From NCBI GenBank assembly GCA_964450435.1, contig CAYVCX010000002.1, forward strand, positions 1 to 64,000: a DNA stretch of 64,000 bases. Reading direction: 5' to 3'. Shown piece by piece: positions 33,098-40,836 of this stretch (position 1 is the stretch's first letter; every line of letters starts with the position of its first letter). Under the pieces are notes generated by a model that was not told where the DNA came from, ran no database searches, and worked only from the letters and a program-made list of their open reading frames with translations. This stretch comes from SKLM01 sp964450435. GTDB taxonomy: Bacteria; Chloroflexota; Anaerolineae; B4-G1. The position numbers and the translations under genes are program-made.

Positions 33098-34255
33098 ATG
33101 GACGTTGAAGAGATCTTTGACTCGAAGATAAGACCTCGATTGATCGAAGCTTTCGGTCGGCAGGTGGCCAACTCCCTGGTTACCGAGGCCACCCTGGCCT
33201 ACGTCAGCACCGACGGTGGCGAAGCGGAGAGAGTCGCGGCCTTCATGGACGCCATCCGATCCGATGAGCGGGTGTTGAATACCTGGGGCGAGGAGGTGGT
33301 CGCGATAGAGGTGGACGAGTGGATGACCCTCCTCCGACCCCACCTCGGCTCCGAGGAGGAGGTCCAGTCTGCGAGAATCCTCGATGGTCGCGCCATGGCG
33401 GAGGAGGTGCGCAAGGAGATCGTCGCTGCGGTGGCCGAGTTCGAGGCCGAGTACGGCTATGCGCCGACCATCGCCGTGGTCCGTGCCGGGGACGACCCGG
33501 CCTCGGTGAGCTACGGGAAGATGATCAAGCGCTCCTTTGAGAACGCCGGGATGGGCTTCGTTCTGCACGAGCTGCCGAAGACAGCCGATCAGGAAGAGGT
33601 GATCGACATCGTTACCAGACTCAATGCCCAGAGCAGCGTAAACGGCATCATGGTCCAGGAGCCGTTGCCCCGCGGAATCGATGACATCGCCGTCAAGGCG
33701 GCCATCAGACCGGAGAAGGACGCTGACGGCGTGAACCCGATCAACGCTGGACGGTTGGCGCAGGCGGATCCTGTGGGCCGAGACGATGGCGTGAAGGACT
33801 ACCTGGTCCCCGCCACCCCGCTGGGTGGATTGGAGATCCTGAAGCGCGCTGGCATCACCATAGATGGGGCCCACGCCGTCGTCGTCGGGCGCTCCAACAT
33901 TGTGGGGCGGCCCATGTCCTTCCTGCTGATGCAGCATCACGCCACGGTGAGCATGTGTCACTCCCACACCAAGCCCCTGGGCGAGGTGACGCGAGAGGCC
34001 GATATCCTATGCGTCGCCGTGGGGGTGCCCGAGCTGATCAAGGGCGATATGGTCAAACCGGGGGCCACCGTCATCGACTTTGGTTTCAACAAGAAGGGCG
34101 ACAAGTGGGTTGGCGACGTCGACTTCGAGGAGGTCAAGAAGGTAGCCGGGGCCATCACCCCGGTCCCCGGTGGGACAGGATCGATGACCAACGTGATGCT
34201 GATGAGGAACGTGCTCCAGGCAGCCGAGCGACAGGCGAAGCGGCGGAGGAAGTGA
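33098..34255 (+). CDS. FolD homologue with 92-residue N-terminal extension and no catalytic lysine
   Basis: 385 residues from ATG 33098 (AAGGAG at 33085-33090). Residues 93-385 are a full FolD: ARILDGRAMAEEV, GDDPASVSYGKMI, GIMVQEPLP, VVVGRSNIVGRPMSFLL and AITPVPGGTGSMT. The Y-x-x-x-K motif is Tyr139...Ile143, so the cyclohydrolase lysine is missing, while Gln187 and Asp210 match Gln98 and Asp121 of the enzyme from E. coli. Residues 1-92 are acidic, mostly helical and unlike any folate domain I recognise. The two proteins with this substitution share SVSY-x-x-MI, so they form one subfamily. It is co-transcribed with the histidine kinase, tying the sensor to C1 metabolism. Confidence 0.85.
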   Translation: MDVEEIFDSKIRPRLIEAFGRQVANSLVTEATLAYVSTDGGEAERVAAFMDAIRSDERVLNTWGEEVVAIEVDEWMTLLRPHLGSEEEVQSARILDGRAMAEEVRKEIVAAVAEFEAEYGYAPTIAVVRAGDDPASVSYGKMIKRSFENAGMGFVLHELPKTADQEEVIDIVTRLNAQSSVNGIMVQEPLPRGIDDIAVKAAIRPEKDADGVNPINAGRLAQADPVGRDDGVKDYLVPATPLGGLEILKRAGITIDGAHAVVVGRSNIVGRPMSFLLMQHHATVSMCHSHTKPLGEVTREADILCVAVGVPELIKGDMVKPGATVIDFGFNKKGDKWVGDVDFEEVKKVAGAITPVPGGTGSMTNVMLMRNVLQAAERQAKRRRK

Positions 34256-34345
34256 GATTCCTCCGCCTGCAGGCGTGTGCTTCCGCTAGCGTGCTCGTAG
34301 AGCGTACGCTTCTCTCGCTCCCCTGGCGAAGCTCCGACCCGTGAT
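34253..34345. repeat. Possible fragment of the MITE-like element
   Basis: Directly after the folD stop, GAGATTCCTCCGCCTGCAGG followed by CGTGTGCTTCCG resembles GAGATTCCTCCGCTACACTC with CGCTGTGCTCCG inside the two full copies. No terminal repeat is visible, so this is at best a decayed piece. Confidence 0.3.
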
Positions 34346-34361
34346 GCCGGTCTTCGTGCAG

Positions 34362-34446
34362 TTGACCAGCACCACGCCTGTGGTATCATAATTAGTGAGT
34401 GCTTTCGTTCGTGCAAACTGAGGCGAGGGCGGAGACTCCTCGCCTC
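34362..34446 (+). promoter_or_regulatory. Promoter and leader hairpin of the second response-regulator gene
   Basis: TTGACC (34362-34367), 16-base spacer, TATCAT (34384-34389), running into TATCATAAT. The leader contains an 8-bp hairpin GAGGCGAG / CTCGCCTC (34420-34427 and 34439-34446), 30 bases before the ATG, without a T run. Confidence 0.55.
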
Positions 34447-34475
34447 AATACTTGTGGGGCTAGGCTGGCGGTCAC

Positions 34476-35144
34476 ATGGAGCCGCTGCGCATTCTGTTGG
34501 TCGACGACCATCTGCTCTTTCGCAAGGGACTGATTCGGCTTCTCGATGTCCAGCCCGATTTCGACGTCGTGGGAGAGGCAGCGGACGGCCTTGAGGCCCT
34601 CGAGAAGGCTCGAGATCTGCGCCCGGACCTGGTTCTGATGGACATCAGGATGCCGAACTGCGATGGCCTGGAGGCGACGCGCCGACTGAAGGCCCAGATG
34701 CCGGACGTGAAGGTGGTGATGCTCACCGTCTCCGACGATGAGCAAGACCTGATCGCTGCGGTGAAGGTCGGCGCCGACGGATACTTGCTCAAGGATCTCC
34801 AGCCCGAGGAACTCTTCGACCAGTTGCGACGGGCGGGGGAGGATGAGGCGCCTCTGTCGCGAGGCATGACGGGCAAGCTATTCAACCAACTCGCGCGCCG
34901 AACCCGTCCCGTTCCTCAGCCGAAGGCGGCAGCTGTGCTCTCGGAGCGTGAGTGCGACGTGTTGGCCCTCGTGGTTGAGGGGTTCACCAATCGCAGGATA
35001 GGGGATGAGCTGGGCATCGCCCACAATACGGTGAAGAATCATCTGCGCAGCATCTACGCCAAGTTGGACGTCAACAACCGAACTGAGGCCGCTGCGTATG
35101 CTGTGGGGCAGGGCCTCGTGTGCCTCCCGGAGCGCTTTGATTGA
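34476..35144 (+). CDS. NarL/FixJ-type response regulator
   Basis: 222 residues. Receiver with Asp10-Asp11, phosphoacceptor Asp56 (LVLMDIRMPN), Thr in VVMLTVSDD and Lys in GYLLKDL. The LuxR-type HTH (about 150-212) has LSERECDVLALVVEGFTNRR and HNTVKNHLRSIYAKLD. It lies between the kinase-folD pair and the DUF166 fusion, so it is a second possible target of the same kinase and may regulate the C1 genes downstream. Linker residues 118-145 are rich in Pro and basic residues. Confidence 0.9.
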   Translation: MEPLRILLVDDHLLFRKGLIRLLDVQPDFDVVGEAADGLEALEKARDLRPDLVLMDIRMPNCDGLEATRRLKAQMPDVKVVMLTVSDDEQDLIAAVKVGADGYLLKDLQPEELFDQLRRAGEDEAPLSRGMTGKLFNQLARRTRPVPQPKAAAVLSERECDVLALVVEGFTNRRIGDELGIAHNTVKNHLRSIYAKLDVNNRTEAAAYAVGQGLVCLPERFD

Positions 35145-35345
35145 GCGCTGGTCCAGGTGTCTCGTTTTGCCATCGGTCGGCGTCGGGTTCCGCTGTTGAA
35201 GCTGCGGTATTTGAGCAGAATTTGGACGAGGAATAGCTGCAGCACACTGGACGTCGCTCGGCCCGGATCGCCGGATTCGGGCTGAGAGCGGAGAGCGGCG
35301 CTCTTTCATACCCTCTTGTCTGAGTTCACAACAGGAGGTAAAGGC

Positions 35346-35393
35346 TAGCCCATTCGGGCCATTCGAGGAGTGGAGATAGCCCGCATGGGCTAT
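35346..35393 (+). promoter_or_regulatory. Paired dyads, candidate operator of the DUF166 fusion gene
   Basis: TAGCCC-ATTC-GGGC (35346-35359) and the perfect ATAGCCC-GCAT-GGGCTAT (35376-35393) are similar dyads whose centres are 31 bases apart, three helical turns. The second ends on the first base of the -35 box. This is typical of tandem sites for a dimeric regulator such as a NarL-type protein. Confidence 0.45.
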
Positions 35394-35421
35394 GGACGAG
35401 AACGAACGAGGGACGTATAAT
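35393..35421 (+). promoter_or_regulatory. Promoter of the pseudo-receiver/DUF166 gene
   Basis: TGGACG (35393-35398), 17-base spacer, TATAAT (35416-35421). The start point, about 35428, lies 36 bases before the ATG at 35464. Apart from this and the dyads, the 35145-35463 spacer shows nothing recognisable. Confidence 0.6.
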
Positions 35422-35463
35422 ATCATCCGGCGGATCACTGACCGGGAGTCAGTTATAACGATT

Positions 35464-36594
35464 ATGCGCACCCGACGCGTATTCATCCTCGCAAGCCAGC
35501 CCCTCTTCGCCCAGGGGGTCCAGAGTCTCCTCTCTGGTCGGTCGGACATCGCGGTCGTGGGCACGGCCCTCATTGGCCCCAACGTGTTTGACCAGTTGTC
35601 GGACGCGGATCCCGACGTGATCATCATCGAGGCAGACAGCAGCGAGGAGCAGAGGCGCCTGGTGACCAAGAGCCTGGCGTGTGCCTCGGACGCCAAGATC
35701 ATCGGGCTGACCCCCGAGGACAACCGCATCTCCGTATTCTACCAACATATGAAGGAGAGCCGCGGGGTTAGCGACTTGCTGGAGGAGGTGATCGAGCCCC
35801 TGAGCTGGCAGGCCCGGCGCCCGTCGGAGCTGAAGCTTTTCGTTCTTTACCAGGGACACTACGGCGAGCGGATTCTGACGCACATCCGTCGTTTCGCTCC
35901 CACTTCCTGGTCCCTCGATGCCTGGCGCGCTCCCGCTGACCTCCCGCCGGTCGTGGATGCCCCGCTGACGTTTCTGCCTTTGGATCTGCCCAGCGCGCAC
36001 CTGGTCCTCTCCCTGGGGCAGGTTGCCGGGGTGGCTCAGCTCGTCCCCGGGGTGGTCCAGAGGACCGGGGCTTGTTCGGTCATTGTGCCGGCGGATAATG
36101 CTGCCTGGCTGCCCGACGGCCTGGCGCGCCAGCTGGGGGCTCAGTTGGCCGAGGCGGACGTAACGGCTGTCTTCCCCAAGCCTTTCTGCTCGTTGACCCC
36201 CGATCGGTACAATGTGCGCGAGTACTCCGTGCCGTATGACGACCCGTGGATCGCCGAGTTTGCGCATCACTTCGGTCGGCCGGTGCTCGAGATGGTCTGT
36301 GAGGCCGGGAGGATCACCGATATCGAGGTCAAGCGGGACACAGCGTGTGGCTCGGCGCGCGCGGTGGCGCGGGAGCTGATCGGCGAGGAGGTGAAAGGGG
36401 CTGTCCAGGAGGCGGGGCTGCTTCACCACCATTCCCCGTGTTCGGCTGCCATGCGCACGGATCCGAGCCTGGGGGAGCCGCTGATTCACGTGGCCGGGGG
36501 TCTGATGCGCCAGGCGGTCACGGCCGCTCTTGATTCGTGCCAGTCCCGCGAAGGCCGTTCTGTACCCGAGCGTCACGCCGTCGACTCGGGCTAG
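35464..36594 (+). CDS. Pseudo-receiver domain fused to a DUF166 protein
   Basis: 376 residues from ATG 35464. Residues 1-115 align with NarL-type receivers (RRVFILASQPLFAQGVQSLL, IAVVGTA, DPDVIIIEAD, AKIIGLTPED). However, the acidic pair is replaced by Ala-Ser, the phosphoacceptor Asp by Glu and the conserved Lys is lost, so it cannot be phosphorylated normally. Residues about 125-350 are a DUF166 domain (ELKLFVLYQGHYGERIL, LVLSLGQVAGVAQLVPG, VFPKPFCSL, RPVLEMVCEAGRITDIEVKR, CGSARAVARELIG, HHHSPCSAAM). DUF166 occurs mainly in methanogens and other strict anaerobes and has no proven function; its conserved Cys and His suggest metal binding. It lies directly upstream of fhs, 64 bases apart. Confidence 0.75.
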   Translation: MRTRRVFILASQPLFAQGVQSLLSGRSDIAVVGTALIGPNVFDQLSDADPDVIIIEADSSEEQRRLVTKSLACASDAKIIGLTPEDNRISVFYQHMKESRGVSDLLEEVIEPLSWQARRPSELKLFVLYQGHYGERILTHIRRFAPTSWSLDAWRAPADLPPVVDAPLTFLPLDLPSAHLVLSLGQVAGVAQLVPGVVQRTGACSVIVPADNAAWLPDGLARQLGAQLAEADVTAVFPKPFCSLTPDRYNVREYSVPYDDPWIAEFAHHFGRPVLEMVCEAGRITDIEVKRDTACGSARAVARELIGEEVKGAVQEAGLLHHHSPCSAAMRTDPSLGEPLIHVAGGLMRQAVTAALDSCQSREGRSVPERHAVDSG

Positions 36595-36658
36595 CACCCC
36601 GGAGTATCCGGATTCGGCTTATCACACGTCAATTCACCCAATATCCCAAGGAGGAAAA

Positions 36659-38431
36659 ATGCCAGTCAAGAAAGTCTTCCCCGTTCCCAGTGACATCGAC
36701 ATTGCTCACGCGGCCGAGCTGATCCCCATTCGGGAGATGGCCGAGAGGATCGACCTCGTGGAGGATGATCTGGACCTTTACGGCAAGTACAAGGCCAAGG
36801 TCCACCTGGATGTGGTCGAGAAGTTCGCCGACCGGCCCCAGGGTAAGTACATCGATGTCACAGCCATCACGCCCACACCGCTTGGCGAGGGCAAGACTAC
36901 CACTACGGTCGGCTTGACCCAGGCCATGGGGAGCGAACTGGGCAAGAACGTGATGTGTTGTATCCGCCAGCCGAGCATGGGACCCACGTTCAACATCAAG
37001 GGTGGGGCCGCTGGCGGCGGTTACAGCCAGGTCATTCCGATGGAGGATTTCAACCTTCACCTGACCGGCGATATTCATGCCATCACCGTTGCTCACAACC
37101 TGGTCGCTGCCGCGCTGGATACGCGCATGTATCACGAGAGCCGACAGTCTGACGAGGCGCTGAAGCGCCGCGGCCTCGATCGGCGCCTCGACATCGATCC
37201 AGAGACCATCACCTGGAACCGCGTCGTCGACGTCTGTGATCGCAGCCTGCGGGAGATCAAGGTCGGCCTGAACGACGCGGAACGCAGCGAGTACTTCCCC
37301 CGCAAGACGGGATACGATATCAGCGTGGCCAGCGAGCTCATGGCTATCTTGGCGCTGGCTACCAGCCTCAAGGACCTCCGCGAGCGGGTCGGGAAGGCCG
37401 TCGTCGCGCTCGACACCGACGGTAACCCCGTAAACCTCGAGGACCTGGGCGTCGCCGGGGCGGTCACCATTTTGCTGCGGGACGCGCTCATGCCTAACCT
37501 GATGCAGACGCTCGAGGGGCAGCCAGCTTTCGTCCACGCCGGACCCTTCGCCAACATCGCTCACGGCAACTCCTCCATCATTGCCGATCAGATAGCCGTC
37601 AAGCTGGCCGACTACGTCGTCACCGAGAGCGGTTTCGGTGCGGACATCGGTATGGAGAAGTTCTTCAACATCAAGTGCCGCTACTCCGGCCTGATCCCGG
37701 ACGCCGTCGTGCTGGTCGCAACGGTCCGGGCCCTCAAGATGCACGGTGGCGGGCCCACCGTCAAGCCTGGCGCCCCTCTGGACAAGGCGTACACCGAGGA
37801 GAACCTGGAGTTGCTCGAGGCGGGTCTTGCTAACCTGGGTGTGCACATCCGGAACGCGAAGAAGTTTGGCATCCCCGTGGTCGTGGCCGTCAATCGCTTC
37901 ACGACCGACACCGACGCCGAGGTCGAGATGATCCGCAAGTACTCCCTGGAGCAGGGGGCCTTCGACGCGGCGCCCACCGAACACTGGACCCACGGTGGGG
38001 AGGGCGCAGCGCAGTTGGCCGAGGCCGTCGTCGAGGCCTGCGAGCAGCCCAGCGACTTTGAGTTCCTCTACCCCCTCGACTGGTCGATCAAGGAGAAGAT
38101 CGAGCATATCGCCAAGGAGATCTACAGCGCGGCCGATGTCACGTACACCGACAAGGCCGAGCAACAGATCGCCAGCTACGAGAAGTCTGGCTTCGGCAAC
38201 TTGCCTATCTGCATGGCCAAGACCCATCTCAGCATCGGTCACGACCCAAACGTCAAGGGAGCGCCGACTGGCTTCACGCTCCCCGTTCGGGAGGTGCGCG
38301 CCAGTGTCGGCGCTGGGTTCATCTATCCCCTTATCGGGACGATGAGCACCATGCCCGGCACGGCCACGCGCCCGGCCTTCATGGACATGGATCTCGACGT
38401 GGAGACTGGAGAGGTTATCGGCCTGTCCTAG
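36659..38431 (+). CDS. fhs: Formate-tetrahydrofolate ligase
   Basis: 590 residues, long for the family (about 555-560). The P-loop region is ITPTPLGEGKTTTTVGLTQA (about 70-90). Other marks are RQPSMGPTFNIKGGAAGGGY, DFNLHLTGDIHAI, GPFANIAHGNSS and SGFGADIGMEKF, and the C-terminus has GTMSTMPGTATRPA. The enzyme couples formate and THF with ATP to 10-formyl-THF, the entry step of the methyl branch of the Wood-Ljungdahl pathway. AAGGAGG precedes ATG 36659. The extra length comes mainly from an N-terminal region and an insertion near 180-220. Likely co-transcribed with the DUF166 fusion and perhaps with the CODH genes. Confidence 0.95.
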   Translation: MPVKKVFPVPSDIDIAHAAELIPIREMAERIDLVEDDLDLYGKYKAKVHLDVVEKFADRPQGKYIDVTAITPTPLGEGKTTTTVGLTQAMGSELGKNVMCCIRQPSMGPTFNIKGGAAGGGYSQVIPMEDFNLHLTGDIHAITVAHNLVAAALDTRMYHESRQSDEALKRRGLDRRLDIDPETITWNRVVDVCDRSLREIKVGLNDAERSEYFPRKTGYDISVASELMAILALATSLKDLRERVGKAVVALDTDGNPVNLEDLGVAGAVTILLRDALMPNLMQTLEGQPAFVHAGPFANIAHGNSSIIADQIAVKLADYVVTESGFGADIGMEKFFNIKCRYSGLIPDAVVLVATVRALKMHGGGPTVKPGAPLDKAYTEENLELLEAGLANLGVHIRNAKKFGIPVVVAVNRFTTDTDAEVEMIRKYSLEQGAFDAAPTEHWTHGGEGAAQLAEAVVEACEQPSDFEFLYPLDWSIKEKIEHIAKEIYSAADVTYTDKAEQQIASYEKSGFGNLPICMAKTHLSIGHDPNVKGAPTGFTLPVREVRASVGAGFIYPLIGTMSTMPGTATRPAFMDMDLDVETGEVIGLS

Positions 38432-38465
38432 TGGGTTCGTAGACGGCAAAGCTGGAGAACCGGCG

Positions 38466-38498
38466 GACTGGTGGTTGGCCTGGCAGCAGCCACCGGTC
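38466..38498 (+). other. Hairpin after fhs
   Basis: GACTGGTGGTTG and CAGCCACCGGTC pair over 12 bp including two G-T pairs, around a 9-base loop. No T tract follows, so it may pause or stabilise the transcript between fhs and the CODH genes. The rest of 38432-38661 shows no gene. Confidence 0.4.
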
Positions 38499-38661
38499 TG
38501 CTGGGTTGCGATGGGCAGCGCTGGAGTGGTTTTCCACGCTCGCCGTGGGCCGCACAGGGCGGTCGTGGAAAGCAACTCGATGCAGAGCCCTGAATCAAGT
38601 CTGCTGCGCTGCTTGGATATCATCGAATACTGGCACACAGATAAGCAAGGGAGGCTGAGAC

Positions 38662-38997
38662 ATGGAGAAGGTTGTCTTCGACGTGCCCTCTCTCTGGGCA
38701 GACCATCACGTGCTGAAGCTCCGTGAGGCGCTGGTCGATCTGGAGGGGGTGGAGAAGATATATGCGAGTTCGGCTTGGAATCAAGTTATGGTGGCGTACG
38801 ATCCGGAGACAGTCGACACCGCCGCCATCGAAGCAGCTCTGGGCGAGGCCGGCTACCCCGTCGGCGAAGGGGGCGTCCCCGTCCTCGTGGAGCCCACCGC
38901 GATACGGCGAGACCCCCAGTGGGAGTCCGCGGGGGTCCGCTTGGCCGCGACGAGCGAGATCGACCGGGAGATGGCTGGGGAGTTCCGACGGTACTAG
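38662..38997 (+). CDS. Small HMA-like (ferredoxin-fold) protein without the CxxC site
   Basis: 111 residues. Residues 1-70 follow the beta-alpha-beta-beta-alpha-beta pattern of heavy-metal-associated domains (MEKVVFDVPSLWADHH, LREALVDLEGVEKIYAS, QVMVAYDPETVDTAAIEAAL, AGYPVGEGG). The metal loop that would be M-x-C-x-x-C reads S-L-W-A-D-H-H, with two adjacent His instead. A charged tail of about 35 residues follows. AAGGGAGG lies upstream. It stands 35 bases before cooS, so a role in delivering or sensing a metal (nickel would be the natural candidate) for CODH/ACS is suggested by context only. The protein has no cysteine at all. Confidence 0.65.
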   Translation: MEKVVFDVPSLWADHHVLKLREALVDLEGVEKIYASSAWNQVMVAYDPETVDTAAIEAALGEAGYPVGEGGVPVLVEPTAIRRDPQWESAGVRLAATSEIDREMAGEFRRY

Positions 38998-39032
38998 GGT
39001 GCTGGCGAGCCTACGGAAGGAGAGTCTAAGAG

Positions 39033-40825
39033 ATGGCAAAGAAGAAAGAATTCACCCCGGAGGAGGCAAGCCGGGATCAAGCAACTGTGGAGCTTCTGCA
39101 GAGAGCGTGCGACATCGAGGCTGAGACCGCGTTCTCCCGCGCCGCGGCTATCAGGGCCTGCAACATCGGTGGCGCGGGCTTGTGCTGCAAGAACTGTTCC
39201 ATGGGACCCTGTCGCCTCATCGGCGACACCACCCGCGGCGTGTGCGGCGCCACCCTGGACACCATCGCCGCCCGCAACTTCGCCCGGGCTGTGGCGGCCG
39301 GNNNNNNNNNNNNNNNNNNNNNNNNNNNNNNNNNNNNNNNNNNNNNNNNNNNNNNNNNNNNNNNNNNNNNNNNNNNNNNNNNNNNNNNNNNNNNNNNNNN
39401 NTGCTCCACCGCACCCACGTCGGCAACGATCAGGACGCCGATCACATCCTGGATCACACCCTGCGCTGTGCTCTGGGGGACGGCTGGGGCGGCTCGATGC
39501 TCGCTACCGACCTCACCGATATTCTCTTCGGCACGCCTGCCCCGGTGCGCTCCAGCGCCAACCTCGGTGTCCTGCGCGAGGACATGGTCAACATCATTAT
39601 CCACGGCCACGAGCCCACCCTTTCCGAGATGATCGTGGCCGCATCCCTCGATCCTGAGCTTGTCGAGTATGCCAGGAGCCAGGGCGCCGAGGGCATCCAA
39701 CTGGCCGGCATATGCTGCACGGCGAACGAGACGTTGATGCGTGATGGGATCCCCCTGGCCGGCAACTTCCTTCAGCAGGAGTTGGCCATTCTCACGGGCG
39801 CAGTCGAGGCTATGGTTGTCGATATCCAATGCATCTTCCAGGGATTGGGCCCCATTGCTGATCGCTACCACACCGAGTTGATCACCACCTCCCCGAAGGC
39901 GAAGATCAAGGGGGCCATGCACATTGAGTTCGAGGAGGGTCGCGCCCTGGAGATCGCCAAGGAGATCGTTCGCCGCGCCATCGACCGCTATCCCGAGCGT
40001 GGAGAGACCAGCGTTCCCGACGCGAAGATGCCCCTGATTCCGGGTTTCTCCCATGAGTATATCGACTACGCTCTGGGTGGCTTCTACCGCGGTTCGCTGC
40101 GCCCCCTCAACGACGCCGTTCAGGCCGGGCGTATCCGCGGCGTGGTGGCCAACATCGGCTGCAACAATGCCCGGGTGTGCCACGATGAGCTCCACCGCTA
40201 TGTCGTGGACGAGTTCCTGAAGAACGATGTCCTCGTCGTGGAGACGGGTTGCGGCGCCATCGCCAGTGCCAAGCAGGGCTACATGACGCCCGAGGCGGCC
40301 CTGGAGGTCGCCGGCCCCGGCCTCCGCGAGGTCTGTGAGACCGTGGGCATCCCGCCGGTGCTCCATATGGGCTCCTGTGTGGATAACTCTCGCATTCTGA
40401 CCGTGCTGTCGCAGATGGCGACCGAGGGGGGGCTCGGCGAGGATATCTCCGATATTCCCGCTGTGGGCATGGCACCCGAGTGGATGAGCGAAAAGGCGCT
40501 CTCCATCGCCACCTACTGCGTCGCCTCTGGCGCCTACGTCATCCTGGGCGGCAGCGAGGGCCCGGTCTCTGGAAGCGAGGACGTGCTCCGCATCATGAGC
40601 GAGAGCTGGGAGGCCAAGGTCGGCGGCAGGCTGGAGTTCGTCGAGGAGGCCGAGGAGATCGTGCGCCGCGCCCTTGAGCACATTGACCGGAAGCGGGAGG
40701 ATCTGGGACTCGAGGAGTACGATCCGTCCAGGTGGGGCAAGAGCGGCGACCGGCGCTTGTCGGAGATCCTCGACCTGCCGCTGGAGGAGCGCCTCGAAGC
40801 GGCCTACGGGAAGACCGCCAGTTAG
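39033..40825 (+). CDS. cooS: Ni-containing CO dehydrogenase catalytic subunit, interrupted by an assembly gap
   Basis: Before the gap, 90 residues carry the cluster ligands Cys43 and Cys51 (D cluster) and Cys52, Cys55, Cys60 and Cys71 (B cluster). After it, about 473 residues carry C-cluster regions: IIIHGHEPTLSE (His), LAGICCTANETL, ANIGCNNARVC, VVETGCGAIAS, HMGSCVDNSRI and ATYCVASGAY. The enzyme interconverts CO2 and CO and passes CO to acetyl-CoA synthase. 100 N at 39302-39401 separate the parts, and the two parts are in different frames across exactly 100 bases. Since CooS is usually about 630-670 residues, roughly 70-100 residues are hidden, so the gap size is a placeholder, not a mutation. 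GGAGAG precedes the ATG. It is 11 bases before acsBD. Confidence 0.93.
39302..39401. other. Assembly gap (100 N)
   Basis: Exactly 100 undetermined bases inside cooS, the conventional spacer for a gap of unknown length. Reading frame and family length both indicate that the true missing segment is longer, about 200-300 bases. Confidence 0.98.
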
Positions 40826-40836
40826 GAGGACAAGGA

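Noticed and set aside
36629..38638. Long open frame on the minus strand opposite fhs (about 670 codons)
   Set aside because: It mirrors the codon bias of fhs in a GC-rich genome, has no recognisable domain and lies wholly antisense to a strongly conserved enzyme.
39301..39402. Genuine frameshift in cooS
   Set aside because: The frame change coincides exactly with the 100-N placeholder, so it reflects an unknown gap length.
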